Below are positions 8,075-16,123 of a stretch of 64,000 nt of DNA, piece after piece. Below the pieces are notes generated by a model. The model was not told the origin of the DNA and did not search any database. It worked only from the letters and a program-made list of their open reading frames with translations. Made by a program: the position numbers and the translations under genes. The stretch comes from an uncultured Clostridia bacterium. Lineage in GTDB: Bacteria > Bacillota > Clostridia > Christensenellales > UBA1242. The stretch covers positions 124,001 through 188,000 of the forward strand of contig CAKVLG010000001.1 in assembly GCA_934756675.1 (NCBI GenBank). The letters are read 5' to 3'. Numbering within the stretch: the stretch's first letter is position 1; the number at the start of each line of letters is the position of its first letter.

Positions 8075-8083
8075 TGGTATTAT
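8055..8083 (+). promoter_or_regulatory. Promoter of the NUDIX gene
   Basis: TTTACA (8055-8060), a 17-bp spacer and TATTAT (8078-8083) lie at the end of the phased repeat array. An AAGGAGA ribosome binding site follows. Confidence 0.6.
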
Positions 8084-8107
8084 ATTCGCAGAAAAGGAGA
8101 AAACATT

Positions 8108-8533
8108 ATGGATAAAAAATTAGTTACAACAGTTGCAGGCATTATTGAAAACCAAAACGGAGAGATTTTGTGCACATTGCGTGACCAAGGTAAATACGAT
8201 TATGTATCTTTTGTTTGGGAATTTCCTGGCGGTAAAATAGAAGCTGGCGAAACCAAACATCAAACACTTGCAAGGGAGCTTAGAGAAGAGCTTGATATAA
8301 CCGTCAATATTGGCGATTTTTATTACCAGGTTGAGCACGACTACCCAGATTTTCATTTGTCTATGTCGCTTTACAAATGCAAGTTTAATGGCGACCATAT
8401 GGCAATGAATGTTCACAAGGCAATTAAATGGGTTGAAAAGAAAGACTTGCTTAAACTTGATTGGGCAAAAGCCGACTTGCCAGTTGCAGAAAAGCTTTTT
8501 ACAGAATATACCGCTGCGCAAGAAAATGTATAA
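8108..8533 (+). CDS. NUDIX (deoxy)nucleoside triphosphate pyrophosphohydrolase, MutT-like
   Basis: The 141-residue protein hydrolyses nucleoside triphosphates to monophosphate and pyrophosphate, probably as a sanitiser of damaged nucleotides. The Nudix box is complete at residues 38-60: GGKIEAGETKHQTLARELRE followed by EL, with the REXXEE metal-binding core. The start MDKKLVTTVAGIIENQNGEI and the later AIKWVEKKDL match the MutT/NudG (CTP or 8-oxo-dGTP pyrophosphohydrolase) group. The exact substrate cannot be read from sequence. It is monocistronic, with a bent-DNA-like repeat array upstream. Confidence 0.9.
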   Translation: MDKKLVTTVAGIIENQNGEILCTLRDQGKYDYVSFVWEFPGGKIEAGETKHQTLARELREELDITVNIGDFYYQVEHDYPDFHLSMSLYKCKFNGDHMAMNVHKAIKWVEKKDLLKLDWAKADLPVAEKLFTEYTAAQENV

Positions 8534-8545
8534 AAAATAAATTAA

Positions 8546-8578
8546 TAAAAAAGAATTCTTACACAGAATTCTTTTTTT
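8546..8578. terminator. Bidirectional intrinsic terminator
   Basis: The stem AAAAGAATTCT/AGAATTCTTTT with a five-base loop and flanking A and T runs separates the convergent NUDIX and DUF2262-like genes. Confidence 0.85.
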
Positions 8579-8580
8579 GT

Positions 8581-9390
8581 TTATCCAGCTATGTCTATAT
8601 TAAATTTATCGTTATTTATATTTCCATAATAAATAATTGTGTGCCCCAGAAACATGTCGTCATCGTCAAAATATACCGAAATGTCATCGCCCGCTATATC
8701 AATGGCAATGCTGCCTTTTGTAATTCTATCAACCACTTTACTCTCTGTGATTTTTTGACAATTGTTTTCCCATTCGTTTGCGAGATTTGCAACTTCTTTC
8801 GAGCACTTGTGGGCAATATCTATATAAAAAGAAATAATATCAGCGTTAATCTTTTTGAAAGTATTAATCGATTTAGACGCATCAATTTCGTTCTCAGGTT
8901 CAAGCGATATATAAACTTTTTTATCACTCACATTGTATTTTGCATCGTACCTTTCAAGCACCTTATCGTAAACAAACATAACACCGTCAACAGCCATTGT
9001 TATCGGCTTGTTTAGTTCTTCTATAAGACTATCAAATCTTTTGTCTTTTGTCTTTTTAATCTTTAACAAATAATAAAAGTCTTTATCTTTCACTTTTTTG
9101 CATTTAATTTTATAAGCACAAACATTTTGCGTTTTAATAACTTTTAAAGGCTTTTTGTTATTCATGTAATATATAAAACTAATTTTGTTATTAACCACTT
9201 GGTTTTTATCGTCAATAAACGCAACACAATTTATTGTTTCTGAATAATAATCTTCGCCCTTTAATTTTGTTACACCACTCAAATTGTAACCTGTTAGTGC
9301 TGTTAACTTTATCGTTTTTTCTTCGCAACTATTTTTCAAAAAGTCGCTGCAAAAATTTTTAAATTCTTTAGTGCTAGTTTTATCTTCCAT
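8581..9390 (-). CDS. DUF2262-like hypothetical protein
   Basis: The start at 9390 (MEDKTSTKEF) is chosen over an upstream in-frame ATG at 9435. A GGGGCGGA purine-rich site lies just before it, and a TATACT -10-like box falls inside the longer version. This gives 269 residues. The C-terminal half, from about residue 165, has SKSINTFKKINADIISFY, then SIAIDIAGDDISVYFDDDDM and FLGHTIIYYG. That resembles the DUF2262 family end (a yfDDgDmF-GHsI motif) as I remember it. No membrane segment is present. Function is unknown. Confidence 0.55.
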   Translation of the reverse strand: MEDKTSTKEFKNFCSDFLKNSCEEKTIKLTALTGYNLSGVTKLKGEDYYSETINCVAFIDDKNQVVNNKISFIYYMNNKKPLKVIKTQNVCAYKIKCKKVKDKDFYYLLKIKKTKDKRFDSLIEELNKPITMAVDGVMFVYDKVLERYDAKYNVSDKKVYISLEPENEIDASKSINTFKKINADIISFYIDIAHKCSKEVANLANEWENNCQKITESKVVDRITKGSIAIDIAGDDISVYFDDDDMFLGHTIIYYGNINNDKFNIDIAG

Positions 9391-9488
9391 ACTTTCCGCC
9401 CCTGAATATAGTATAACATATAAATAGCAAAACAACTAATAAAAAGTATAAACAGAGAAAAATACAATATCCAAAATTTTTAGCAAAA

Positions 9489-9516
9489 AGAAAATGCCCC
9501 GAATGGAGCATTTTTA
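9489..9516 (-). terminator. Intrinsic terminator
   Basis: On the minus strand AAAATGCTCC-ATTC-GGGGCATTTT forms a stem with one G-T pair followed by T residues, downstream of the gene ending at 9526. Confidence 0.65.
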
Positions 9517-9525
9517 TTTTGCGTT

Positions 9526-9957
9526 TTATCTTAAAATTATTGTTGTGCTTGTTGGACAAATTTCTTCGCCTTCTGCCAAAATAATTTCTTGACCGTGATT
9601 GTATTCTTTTACATACAAGCCAATACGAATATTGAATGTCTTTTCGTTTCCATAGGCAGAAAGGACTGTGTATTTACCTGGTTTAATTTCGTTCTTTTTA
9701 CCAACAACCATAACTTTTCTTGGTTGCAAAATAACATCTTTGCGGTCGTATGTAATGTTCATTTCGCCTTCTTTATCAACAATTGTTTTGTCGAGTGAAT
9801 AACGAACACCTTTTTCAACCTTAACTTCGTCTGCCATGCGCGTTTTTTCTTCCGCACGAGATTTACGTGCTTTTGCTATATCCCTAGCGGTAACAGCAAT
9901 AAAGATTATTACCAAAACGGCTGCAACGCCAATTAATACATATTTAAGAATATCCAT
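9526..9957 (-). CDS. Small membrane-anchored hypothetical protein
   Basis: The 143 residues begin with one transmembrane helix (about residues 5-24, LKYVLIGVAAVLVIIFIAVT) and a basic stretch (ARKSRAEEK). A soluble beta-rich domain follows with GEMNITYDRKDVILQPRK and KPGKYTVLSAYGNEKTFNIR. The domain could be extracytoplasmic or cytoplasmic; the basic stretch just after the helix favours a cytoplasmic domain by the positive-inside rule. No family is recognised. AAGGAGA precedes the ATG. Confidence 0.6.
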   Translation of the reverse strand: MDILKYVLIGVAAVLVIIFIAVTARDIAKARKSRAEEKTRMADEVKVEKGVRYSLDKTIVDKEGEMNITYDRKDVILQPRKVMVVGKKNEIKPGKYTVLSAYGNEKTFNIRIGLYVKEYNHGQEIILAEGEEICPTSTTIILR

Positions 9958-10011
9958 AACTTTCTCCTTACAAATTATATTTTATCACACATATGCATTT
10001 ATTGCAAGTAA

Positions 10012-10569
10012 TTAATGCCCTGCTAATCGTTTTAAACCAAAATATGGTTTAAGTTTTTTCAGTGACGCTTTTAGTTTTTCAAAATCACCGTCTACCATAT
10101 CTGTTCTGCCATAGCCACCATCAAACAATGTATCGCCAGAAAATAAGACATCACCCACTACAAAACAACAACTGCCACTCGTGTGCCCCGGCGTGTGCAA
10201 AACAAGCATATCTATTCCGCAAAAATTCTGATTGCCATCTTGTAGCATTTCGTCTGCATTTGTTTTTGGAAAAGGCTTGTCAAAAAGTTCTTCCATATTA
10301 TCTTTATTATGCAATTTTTCGGCATCAAGAGAGTGCACATAACATTTCGCGCCAAGCTCTTGCAACGCTTTTACCGAATAACAATGGTCATAATGCCCGT
10401 GAGTTAACAAAATAACAGCGGGTTTTAAGTTTTTTTCTTTTAAAAATGTGATTATTTTCTCGGTTTCTTGACCAGGATCGATAATAACAGCATTTTCGCC
10501 ACATTCCAAAATATAACAATTTTCTTTTATTTGACCAAGCACTAGTTTATTGATTTTAAATTTGTCCAT
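10012..10569 (-). CDS. MBL-fold metallohydrolase (glyoxalase II-like), short C-terminus
   Basis: The 185-residue metallo-beta-lactamase-fold hydrolase has LTHGHYDHCYS (HxHxDH, near residue 56), HTPGHTSGS (near 130) and GDTLFDGGYGRTD (near 145). The family normally continues about 20 residues past the last ligand motif PGHG. Here the protein stops at LAGH, so the last metal ligand His is the final residue. All predicted zinc ligands are therefore present, but the C-terminal tail is missing. Substrate is unknown. There is no clear Shine-Dalgarno, and a weak TACCAT box lies six bases before the ATG. Confidence 0.82.
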   Translation of the reverse strand: MDKFKINKLVLGQIKENCYILECGENAVIIDPGQETEKIITFLKEKNLKPAVILLTHGHYDHCYSVKALQELGAKCYVHSLDAEKLHNKDNMEELFDKPFPKTNADEMLQDGNQNFCGIDMLVLHTPGHTSGSCCFVVGDVLFSGDTLFDGGYGRTDMVDGDFEKLKASLKKLKPYFGLKRLAGH

Positions 10570-10681
10570 AAAAATATGGTAACATATTTTTTTTGTTTAA
10601 TACAACCAAAACGAAAAGTTTTTTATGTTTTGTTTTGCGATATTTTTTATATTTGATATAACTAGTTCAAGGAGAAAATAT

Positions 10682-11254
10682 ATGGAAAAAACAAGAATAA
10701 TACTAGTTGAGGGTCCACAAGGCGTTGGCAAAACTACACTAGTGGAATATTTGCGTGAAAATATTGCCGGGTGCGACTTGTTTAGGCTCAGTGGTATTAA
10801 AGACAAAACAAAAACAGGACTAGAAAAGAACAAAAAACGTTATAACACTCTTATTGATTATATAAGCAATTGCATTGGAAACGGCATTGATATGGTGTTT
10901 GACCGCAGTTTTGCCAGCGAGCAAGTATATTCTTCGCTTGGATTTAAAGATTACGATTTTACGGCTATTTTTGAAGAACTTACAAAAAAGTTTAATGCTC
11001 TAGATGCTGACATTTATTACTTCAATCTATATATCGACAATCTGGACTTATACAAAAAACGCATAGAACGTGACCACCACCATGGTTACATTGCTTTTAG
11101 CAAACAAAATTGCGTAAATCAACAAACAGCATACAAAAAAGTGTCTGATTATTTAAAAACGTTTTCTAATATCAAAGTTTATGACATTGCAATGGACGAT
11201 TTTGCAAAAGGATACGAGCAAATAAATAAAATATTAAATATAACTTTAAAATAA
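10682..11254 (+). CDS. Thymidylate/deoxynucleoside kinase-like P-loop protein
   Basis: The start at 10682 is set by the AAGGAGA site; an upstream in-frame ATG at 10625 lacks one. The 190 residues begin with a Walker A, VEGPQGVGKTTLVEYL, and contain MVFDRSFASEQVYSSLGF, the DRS signature of the dNK/thymidylate kinase fold. KKRIERDHHHGYIAF forms the probable LID region. It is likely to phosphorylate a (deoxy)nucleoside or nucleotide. It differs enough from canonical tmk that the substrate is left open. Confidence 0.75.
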   Translation: MEKTRIILVEGPQGVGKTTLVEYLRENIAGCDLFRLSGIKDKTKTGLEKNKKRYNTLIDYISNCIGNGIDMVFDRSFASEQVYSSLGFKDYDFTAIFEELTKKFNALDADIYYFNLYIDNLDLYKKRIERDHHHGYIAFSKQNCVNQQTAYKKVSDYLKTFSNIKVYDIAMDDFAKGYEQINKILNITLK

Positions 11255-11284
11255 AAATAAGAGCTACCCCGCTCTTATTTTTTT
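11253..11284. terminator. Bidirectional intrinsic terminator
   Basis: The stem AAAAATAAGAGC/GCTCTTATTTTT has a TACCCC loop. It lies between the kinase (+) and tlyA (-). Confidence 0.9.
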
Positions 11285-12003
11285 GATTTAAAATATGCTA
11301 AAAACTCCGTGTTACCATCGCCGCCAAGAATCGGACTAGTAGTTAGACCAAGGCAGATAAATCCTTTTTCAAAAAACGCATTTTTTATATCATCTACCAC
11401 TTTTTTATGCAATTTTTCGTCTTTTATTATGCCATTATATTTTTTTGCTAATTGCATGCCAACTTCAAATTGTGGCTTTATGAGTGTAATAATTTCTACA
11501 TCAGTGCCAGAAAAGTCACATTTTAACTTTTCAAGTATCACTTTCAGTGAAATAAACGATACATCAATCACAACTAAATCAATCTTCTGCAAATTTTTTA
11601 TTTCTAAGTTGCGATAATCTGTTTGTTCAAAGACTGTAACCCGCTTATCTTTCCTAATTTTTGCGTCCAAAATGTTTGTTCCCGTGTCTACGCAATACAC
11701 TTGTTTTGCGCCTCCAGTAAGCACCACGTCAGAGAACCCACCAGTAGACGAACCAATATCGAGCACTGTTTTACCACTTGGGTCTACGCCAAATTCACTA
11801 AGCGCCTTTTCTAGTTTTAGTCCCCCGCGAGAAACCCATTTTAGTGCATTTTTGATTTCTATTTTATCGCTACTAGTAACATCATTGGCAGGTTTTGTTA
11901 TCACCTTTCCATTAACAAAACAATTGCCGTTTTCAATTTCCATTTTTGCCCTAGCACGCGAACTAACAAACCCATTTTCTGCTAAATAAATATCTAATCT
12001 CAT
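11275..12003 (-). CDS. tlyA: TlyA-family rRNA 2'-O-methyltransferase
   Basis: The 242-residue protein has an N-terminal S4 RNA-binding domain (MRLDIYLAENGFVSSRARAK, residues 1-60). An FtsJ/Rossmann methyltransferase domain follows: ALKWVSRGGLKLEKAL, KTVLDIGSSTGGFSDVVL (SAM-binding motif I) and DLVVIDVSFISL (motif IV region). TlyA methylates cytidines in 16S and, in long forms, 23S rRNA and sets capreomycin sensitivity. In many Bacillota it neighbours xseB, ispA, dxs and recN. Here it follows phosphoketolase, with the stop and start overlapping as TAATG. Confidence 0.92.
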   Translation of the reverse strand: MRLDIYLAENGFVSSRARAKMEIENGNCFVNGKVITKPANDVTSSDKIEIKNALKWVSRGGLKLEKALSEFGVDPSGKTVLDIGSSTGGFSDVVLTGGAKQVYCVDTGTNILDAKIRKDKRVTVFEQTDYRNLEIKNLQKIDLVVIDVSFISLKVILEKLKCDFSGTDVEIITLIKPQFEVGMQLAKKYNGIIKDEKLHKKVVDDIKNAFFEKGFICLGLTTSPILGGDGNTEFLAYFKSKK

Positions 12004-14351
12004 TATTTGTTATTCCAGTTCCAGTCGGCAATTTCTGGCATGTCGACACCATATTTGCGGATATATTCGCTGTTCTCTTTAAGCTTAGATTTGCAAAAAC
12101 GTGTAACTTCTTCTGTTTTCTCTTTTGGTAAGTCAAGATATTTTATTGCCTTTAACACCAAATTGTATCTGTCTGTTTTGTTGAGTGCACACATATCAAA
12201 AGAAGTTGTTATTGTGCCTTCTTCGCTATAGCCAGAAACATGTAAGTTTCGGTTGTGTCTATTGTATACCAATTGATGAATAAGTGTTGGATAGCCGTGG
12301 AAGTTGAAGATAATTGGTTTAGACAAAGTGAAAAGTTTGTTAAACTCGCTATCTGTTAACCCGTGTGGGTGCGATTTGTTAGAAACAAGTTTCATTAAGT
12401 CCACGACATTAACAAATCTAACATTTAGTTTTGGTAAAAGTTTTTTGAGTACGGTTACCGCAGCCAAAGCTTCTACAGTTGCAGTATCCCCGCAAGAAGC
12501 AATAACCAAATCTGGGTGCTCGGTATCATTCATACCTGCCCATTTCCATTCAGAAACACCTTTTGCACAATGTTCCTTAGCTTCGTTCATCGAAAGCCAT
12601 TGGTAACGCGGGTGCTTAGATGCAACGATTGTGTTTACATAATTTTCACTCTTCGCACAATGGTCGTAGCACGAAATCAAGCAGTTTGCATCGGCAGGTA
12701 AATATACGCGAACAATGTCCGCCTTTTTGCTAACAATATGATCCAAAAATCCTGGGTCTTGATGAGTAAACCCATTGTGATCTTGTTGCCACACATTGCT
12801 TGTGAGTATTAAGTTGAGCGAAGATATTGGCGCACGCCACTTTATTTCGTTGCAAACCTTAAGCCACTTTGCATGTTGTGCAACCATGCTATCTACAACG
12901 CGAATAAATGCTTCGTAGCTGTCAAACATTCCATATCTGCCAGTGAGCAAGTACCCTTCTAGCATGCCTTCACACAAATGTTCAGATAAAAATGAATCGT
13001 GCACTCTGCCAGTGTTTGAGAGTTTGTCATCATTCTTTGTAATAGGCGCGTCAAAAGCACGATTTTCAACTTCAAACACCTTATATAATCTGTTGCTCAA
13101 TGCTTCGTCCGGGCTAAAAATCCTATAGTTTTTGTTTTTACTATTAAGCACAAACAAGTCGCGAACATAACCGCTTAACTCTAGCATATCCTGAGCTTTT
13201 ACCGTACCATGACCGCGGAACTTAACCGCATAATTATCAATTGGTGGAGTAATAAGTTCTTTTTTAAGCAAGCCGCCATTTGTATAAGGCGAAGCGGTCA
13301 TGCGTTTGTTGCCCTTTGGCAAAATCTTGGCAATGTCTGAGTTAAGCTTATAGTTTTCGTCGAACAATTGATCTGGGTTGTAACTTGTAAGCCAATTCTT
13401 GAGCAATTTTAAATCGCCTTCGGTATTAATTGTAAGTGGAACTTGGTGTGCTCTAAATGTTCCTTCTATCTGATTGCCCGCAACAAACTTTGGACATGTC
13501 CACCCCTTTGGAGAGCGAAGGATAATCATTGGCCACTTTATATTTCTAATTCTACCAGTTTTAATGTGGCGAATATCTTTCATAGCACTGTCCATTGCTT
13601 TTGCCATAAACTTGTGCATGATTAGAGGTTCGTCACCTTCTACAAAATATGGTTTGTAACCATAGCCATCAAACAAGTGCTCAAGCTCGGTATCAGACAG
13701 TCTTGAAAGAATTGTTGGATTGCTAATCTTATAGCCATTTAAATGCAAAACTGGCAAAACCGTTCCATCTGTCTTTGGGTTAATAAATTTGCAACCAAAC
13801 CAAGATGTTGCAAGTGGCCCAGTTTCCGCTTCGCCATCACCAACAACCGTCACTGCAATAAGATTTGGGTTATCGAGAACAGCACCAAAAGCATGTGCAA
13901 GCGAATATCCAAGTTCGCCACCTTCGTGAATAGAACCCGGAGTTTCTGGCACGCAATGTGAACCTATACCACCAGGAAAAGAAAACCTTTTGCAAAGTTC
14001 TGTCATACCCTTTTTATCTTGCGACACAAAAGGATAGTACTCACTATAAACACCTTCGAGATAGCTGTTGGCAGTTAAAAAGTTACCACCGTGCCCAGGC
14101 CCCGAAATAAAAATCATATCTTGGTCATATTTGCAAATAACTCTGTCGCAATGCGCATAGATAAAGTTTTGTCCAGGAACTGTTCCCCAGTGTCCAACAA
14201 GTTTTTTCTTAATGTCATCAAAACAAAGCTCATGGTCACGCATAAGCGGATTGCTTAATAAATATAATTGTGCTGCAGACAAATAGTTTGCCGCATTCCA
14301 ATACTTATTTAAGGTTTCTAAATATTCGTTTGTAGAATAATAATCTCTCAT
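12003..14351 (-). CDS. xfp: Phosphoketolase (xylulose-5-P/fructose-6-P)
   Basis: The start at 14351 follows GGGGGATAT; an upstream in-frame ATG at 14414 lacks a ribosome binding site. The 782-residue thiamine-diphosphate enzyme splits xylulose-5-phosphate (and often fructose-6-phosphate) into acetyl phosphate and an aldose phosphate. Motifs: ISGPGHGGNFLTANSYLEG with the catalytic His, GGIGSHCVPETPGSIHEGGE, VVGDGEAETGPLATSW (ThDP-binding GDG) and QDHNGFTHQDPGFLDH. Length and motifs are typical of a complete enzyme. It implies a heterofermentative-type route that yields ATP through acetate kinase. tlyA is translationally coupled behind it. Confidence 0.97.
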   Translation of the reverse strand: MRDYYSTNEYLETLNKYWNAANYLSAAQLYLLSNPLMRDHELCFDDIKKKLVGHWGTVPGQNFIYAHCDRVICKYDQDMIFISGPGHGGNFLTANSYLEGVYSEYYPFVSQDKKGMTELCKRFSFPGGIGSHCVPETPGSIHEGGELGYSLAHAFGAVLDNPNLIAVTVVGDGEAETGPLATSWFGCKFINPKTDGTVLPVLHLNGYKISNPTILSRLSDTELEHLFDGYGYKPYFVEGDEPLIMHKFMAKAMDSAMKDIRHIKTGRIRNIKWPMIILRSPKGWTCPKFVAGNQIEGTFRAHQVPLTINTEGDLKLLKNWLTSYNPDQLFDENYKLNSDIAKILPKGNKRMTASPYTNGGLLKKELITPPIDNYAVKFRGHGTVKAQDMLELSGYVRDLFVLNSKNKNYRIFSPDEALSNRLYKVFEVENRAFDAPITKNDDKLSNTGRVHDSFLSEHLCEGMLEGYLLTGRYGMFDSYEAFIRVVDSMVAQHAKWLKVCNEIKWRAPISSLNLILTSNVWQQDHNGFTHQDPGFLDHIVSKKADIVRVYLPADANCLISCYDHCAKSENYVNTIVASKHPRYQWLSMNEAKEHCAKGVSEWKWAGMNDTEHPDLVIASCGDTATVEALAAVTVLKKLLPKLNVRFVNVVDLMKLVSNKSHPHGLTDSEFNKLFTLSKPIIFNFHGYPTLIHQLVYNRHNRNLHVSGYSEEGTITTSFDMCALNKTDRYNLVLKAIKYLDLPKEKTEEVTRFCKSKLKENSEYIRKYGVDMPEIADWNWNNK

Positions 14352-14527
14352 ATATCCCCCTAGTTTTCTATAGTATGGCAAAAACTCATGCTTTGTTGCA
14401 AATGATTTGAGCACAATTTTAAAAATCCGCCCTAAAATTTTAGTGAATTATTACTTTAGTAATAAAATATTTCGTTGACAATTATTTTGCGCTGTGATAC
14501 ATTACTCGTGCTTAAATTTTTGCAATA

Positions 14528-14551
14528 AAAAAGCCCAGGATTCTGGACTTG
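14528..14551 (-). terminator. Intrinsic terminator behind the split tRNA-Arg
   Basis: On the minus strand AAGTCCAG-AAT-CCTGGGCTTTTTT forms a stem followed by six T residues, directly after the CCA end of the tRNA 3' half. Confidence 0.7.
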
Positions 14552-14594
14552 GTGCACCATAAGGGATTCTAACCCCTAACCCTCGGTTCCGAAG
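14550..14594 (-). pseudogene. 3' half of split tRNA-Arg (attachment site, left)
   Basis: The minus strand carries the anticodon-loop core CTTCGGAAC, the 3' anticodon strand ACCGA, a T-arm (AGGGG-TTAGAAT-CCCTT), the acceptor ATGGTGC and A-CCA. The 5' half is missing here. The bases upstream of the core (CGCCCC) do not pair with ACCGA. It pairs perfectly with the 5' half at 17820-17860. Confidence 0.85.
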
Positions 14595-14794
14595 GGGGCG
14601 ACAAAACTTACCAAATTGTATCATATTTTAATCGTTTTTTAACATATAAAATCGTTTTGTGATATGGCTAAAACCCCGAGGAATAAAGGCTTTTAGGCAC
14701 TTTAATTTAACAAAAGTTATCATACAATATTTTGTAAATAAAATACAACATTAAACGACATACTCGCAGAATTTTTGCATTTTTATTGTAAATT

Positions 14795-14805
14795 ATCTTA
14801 GAAAA
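14795..14805 (+). repeat. Arm-type repeat, left copy
   Basis: ATCTTAGAAAA, followed by GGTATTAAAAAACTATA, recurs near the right end of the element (17510 and 17521, with ATTAAAAAACACTATA at 17459). The placement fits integrase arm-binding sites. Confidence 0.45.
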
Positions 14806-14861
14806 GGTATTAAAAAACTATACATTTTATTGCATTTAATTTTAGAAATAAAGAAAGAAAT

Positions 14862-14890
14862 TTGACAAAGTAGTTCAAAAGATGTAAGAT
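14862..14890 (+). promoter_or_regulatory. Promoter of the SAM riboswitch-metK unit
   Basis: TTGACA (14862-14867), a 17-bp spacer and TAAGAT (14885-14890) lie directly before the riboswitch aptamer. Confidence 0.7.
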
Positions 14891-14895
14891 GTTTA

Positions 14896-15023
14896 CATCC
14901 ATAAAGAGTGTGCGAGGGACAGCCCCGTTGACCACACAGCAACCTGACAATGGTTAAGGTGCTAAAGGCTGACCGATGGGAACTATATAATTTTTAATCC
15001 TATCGGTAACGATGGGATTTTTT
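14896..15023 (+). promoter_or_regulatory. SAM riboswitch (SAM-I type) with terminator
   Basis: The aptamer shows the SAM-I core: GAGGGACAGCCCCGTTGA, then CAGCAACC, then AAGGTGCTAAAGGC and ACCGATGGG. P1 can form from TCCAT (14898-14902) and ATGGG. The expression platform has two exclusive stems. ACCGATGGG (14972-14980) can pair with CCTATCGGT as antiterminator. Otherwise AATCCTATCG (14996-15005) pairs with CGATGGGATT (15010-15019) as a terminator with six T residues. High SAM should favour P1 and termination, switching off metK. Class I is my assignment from motif order. Confidence 0.85.
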
Positions 15024-15063
15024 AATCCCTTTATGGAAATAAAAAATAAAGGATGAAAGAAAA

Positions 15064-15870
15064 ATGAAAAAAAATATTACAAGCGAAAGCGTAAACATTG
15101 GGCATCCTGATAAAACTTGTGATGTTATCGCAGATGCCTTTTTAGATGAAGCACTCTCGCAAGACCCAAATTCACAAATGGCTGTTGAGTGTGCAATTAA
15201 AAACAATAAACTTTATATTTACGGAGAAGCAACAACAAAAGCGAAGATAGATTATGATAGTATTGCACGAGCAATCTTGAAAGATATTGGTTACAAAAAT
15301 AAATTTAAAATCATTAAAGAAATAAGTAAGCAAAGCCCTGACATCAATCAAGCTGTTGTTAAAGATGATATTGGTGCGAATGATCAAGGCATGGTTTATG
15401 GATACGCAACTAACGAAACAAAAGAATTCATACCATTGCCTCTCTTAATAGCCCATAAAATAATGCGTCAGTATGAGGCGTTTAGAAGAACAAGGACCGA
15501 TTTCTTTGCAGATGCAAAAAGCCAAGTAACGGTAGAATACAACAATGAAAAACCAAGTAAAATTTCTACTGTTTTAATCTCAGTTTCTCATGATAAAAGG
15601 CTTCAACTTGAAGAAATACAACAGTTAATTAAAGAGAATGTTTTGGATAAGGTTTTGAAAGAATACAAAAAATACACAAAAGACATTCGCTACATTATCA
15701 ATCCAAGTGGCAAATTTACAATTTGGGGTTCTTATGGAGATTCTGGTTGCGTTGGAAGAAAGATAGTTGTTGATACTTATGGCGGAGTTGGTCGTGTTGG
15801 CGGTGGGTGCTTTTCAAGTAAAAATGCGACCAAGGTTGATAGGTCTGGTGCTTATTATGCAAGATTTTGA
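15064..15870 (+). CDS. metK: C-terminally truncated S-adenosylmethionine synthetase
   Basis: The 268 residues match the first two thirds of MetK (usually 380-400 residues), which makes SAM from methionine and ATP. Present are SESVNIGHPDKTCDVIADAF (ATP-binding GHPDK), DIGANDQGMVYGYA, the DAKSQVTVEY block and GDSGCVGRKIVVDTYGG. The last conserved block is ATKVDRSGAYYAR, after which the frame stops. The C-terminal domain is absent, and no other downstream frame continues it, so this is a true truncation and not a simple frameshift. Most catalytic Lys residues lie in the retained part. An AAGGATGA-type site precedes the ATG. It may be a pseudogene or a reduced, element-borne version. The riboswitch in front looks intact. 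Confidence 0.85.
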   Translation: MKKNITSESVNIGHPDKTCDVIADAFLDEALSQDPNSQMAVECAIKNNKLYIYGEATTKAKIDYDSIARAILKDIGYKNKFKIIKEISKQSPDINQAVVKDDIGANDQGMVYGYATNETKEFIPLPLLIAHKIMRQYEAFRRTRTDFFADAKSQVTVEYNNEKPSKISTVLISVSHDKRLQLEEIQQLIKENVLDKVLKEYKKYTKDIRYIINPSGKFTIWGSYGDSGCVGRKIVVDTYGGVGRVGGGCFSSKNATKVDRSGAYYARF

Positions 15871-16123
15871 GTTTTTTAGCACCAGTTTTAGCAAGTGTCG
15901 TTTTTATCTTTTTAAAGTTGTTTAAGATTACTTATTCTTCCCATAAGCAAAGGCATTCAGCCACTTTTGGAGTTATTAAATCACTAAAAGCCCGAAAATA
16001 TAGGCAAAAGCAAGACTCAAGCGCATTTTTCGCTGTTCCGTTAGAAAAATTGAGATTTTTATAAAATTATTGATACAAAAACAGCTATTGTGTGCTATAA
16101 TCTCTTATAAGAGGAGTAATAAT
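15871..16123. other. Non-coding gap behind truncated metK
   Basis: I see no convincing gene. It contains a promoter for the next gene with an extended -10 (TGCTATAAT, -10 hexamer at 16096-16101). The change from MetK-like coding to unrelated sequence occurs at about 15870. Confidence 0.5.

Noticed and set aside
15867..16064. A 65-residue plus-strand gene behind metK
   Set aside because: It lacks a ribosome binding site and a recognisable product, and it starts inside the metK end. I also looked for the missing MetK C-terminus in it and found no match.
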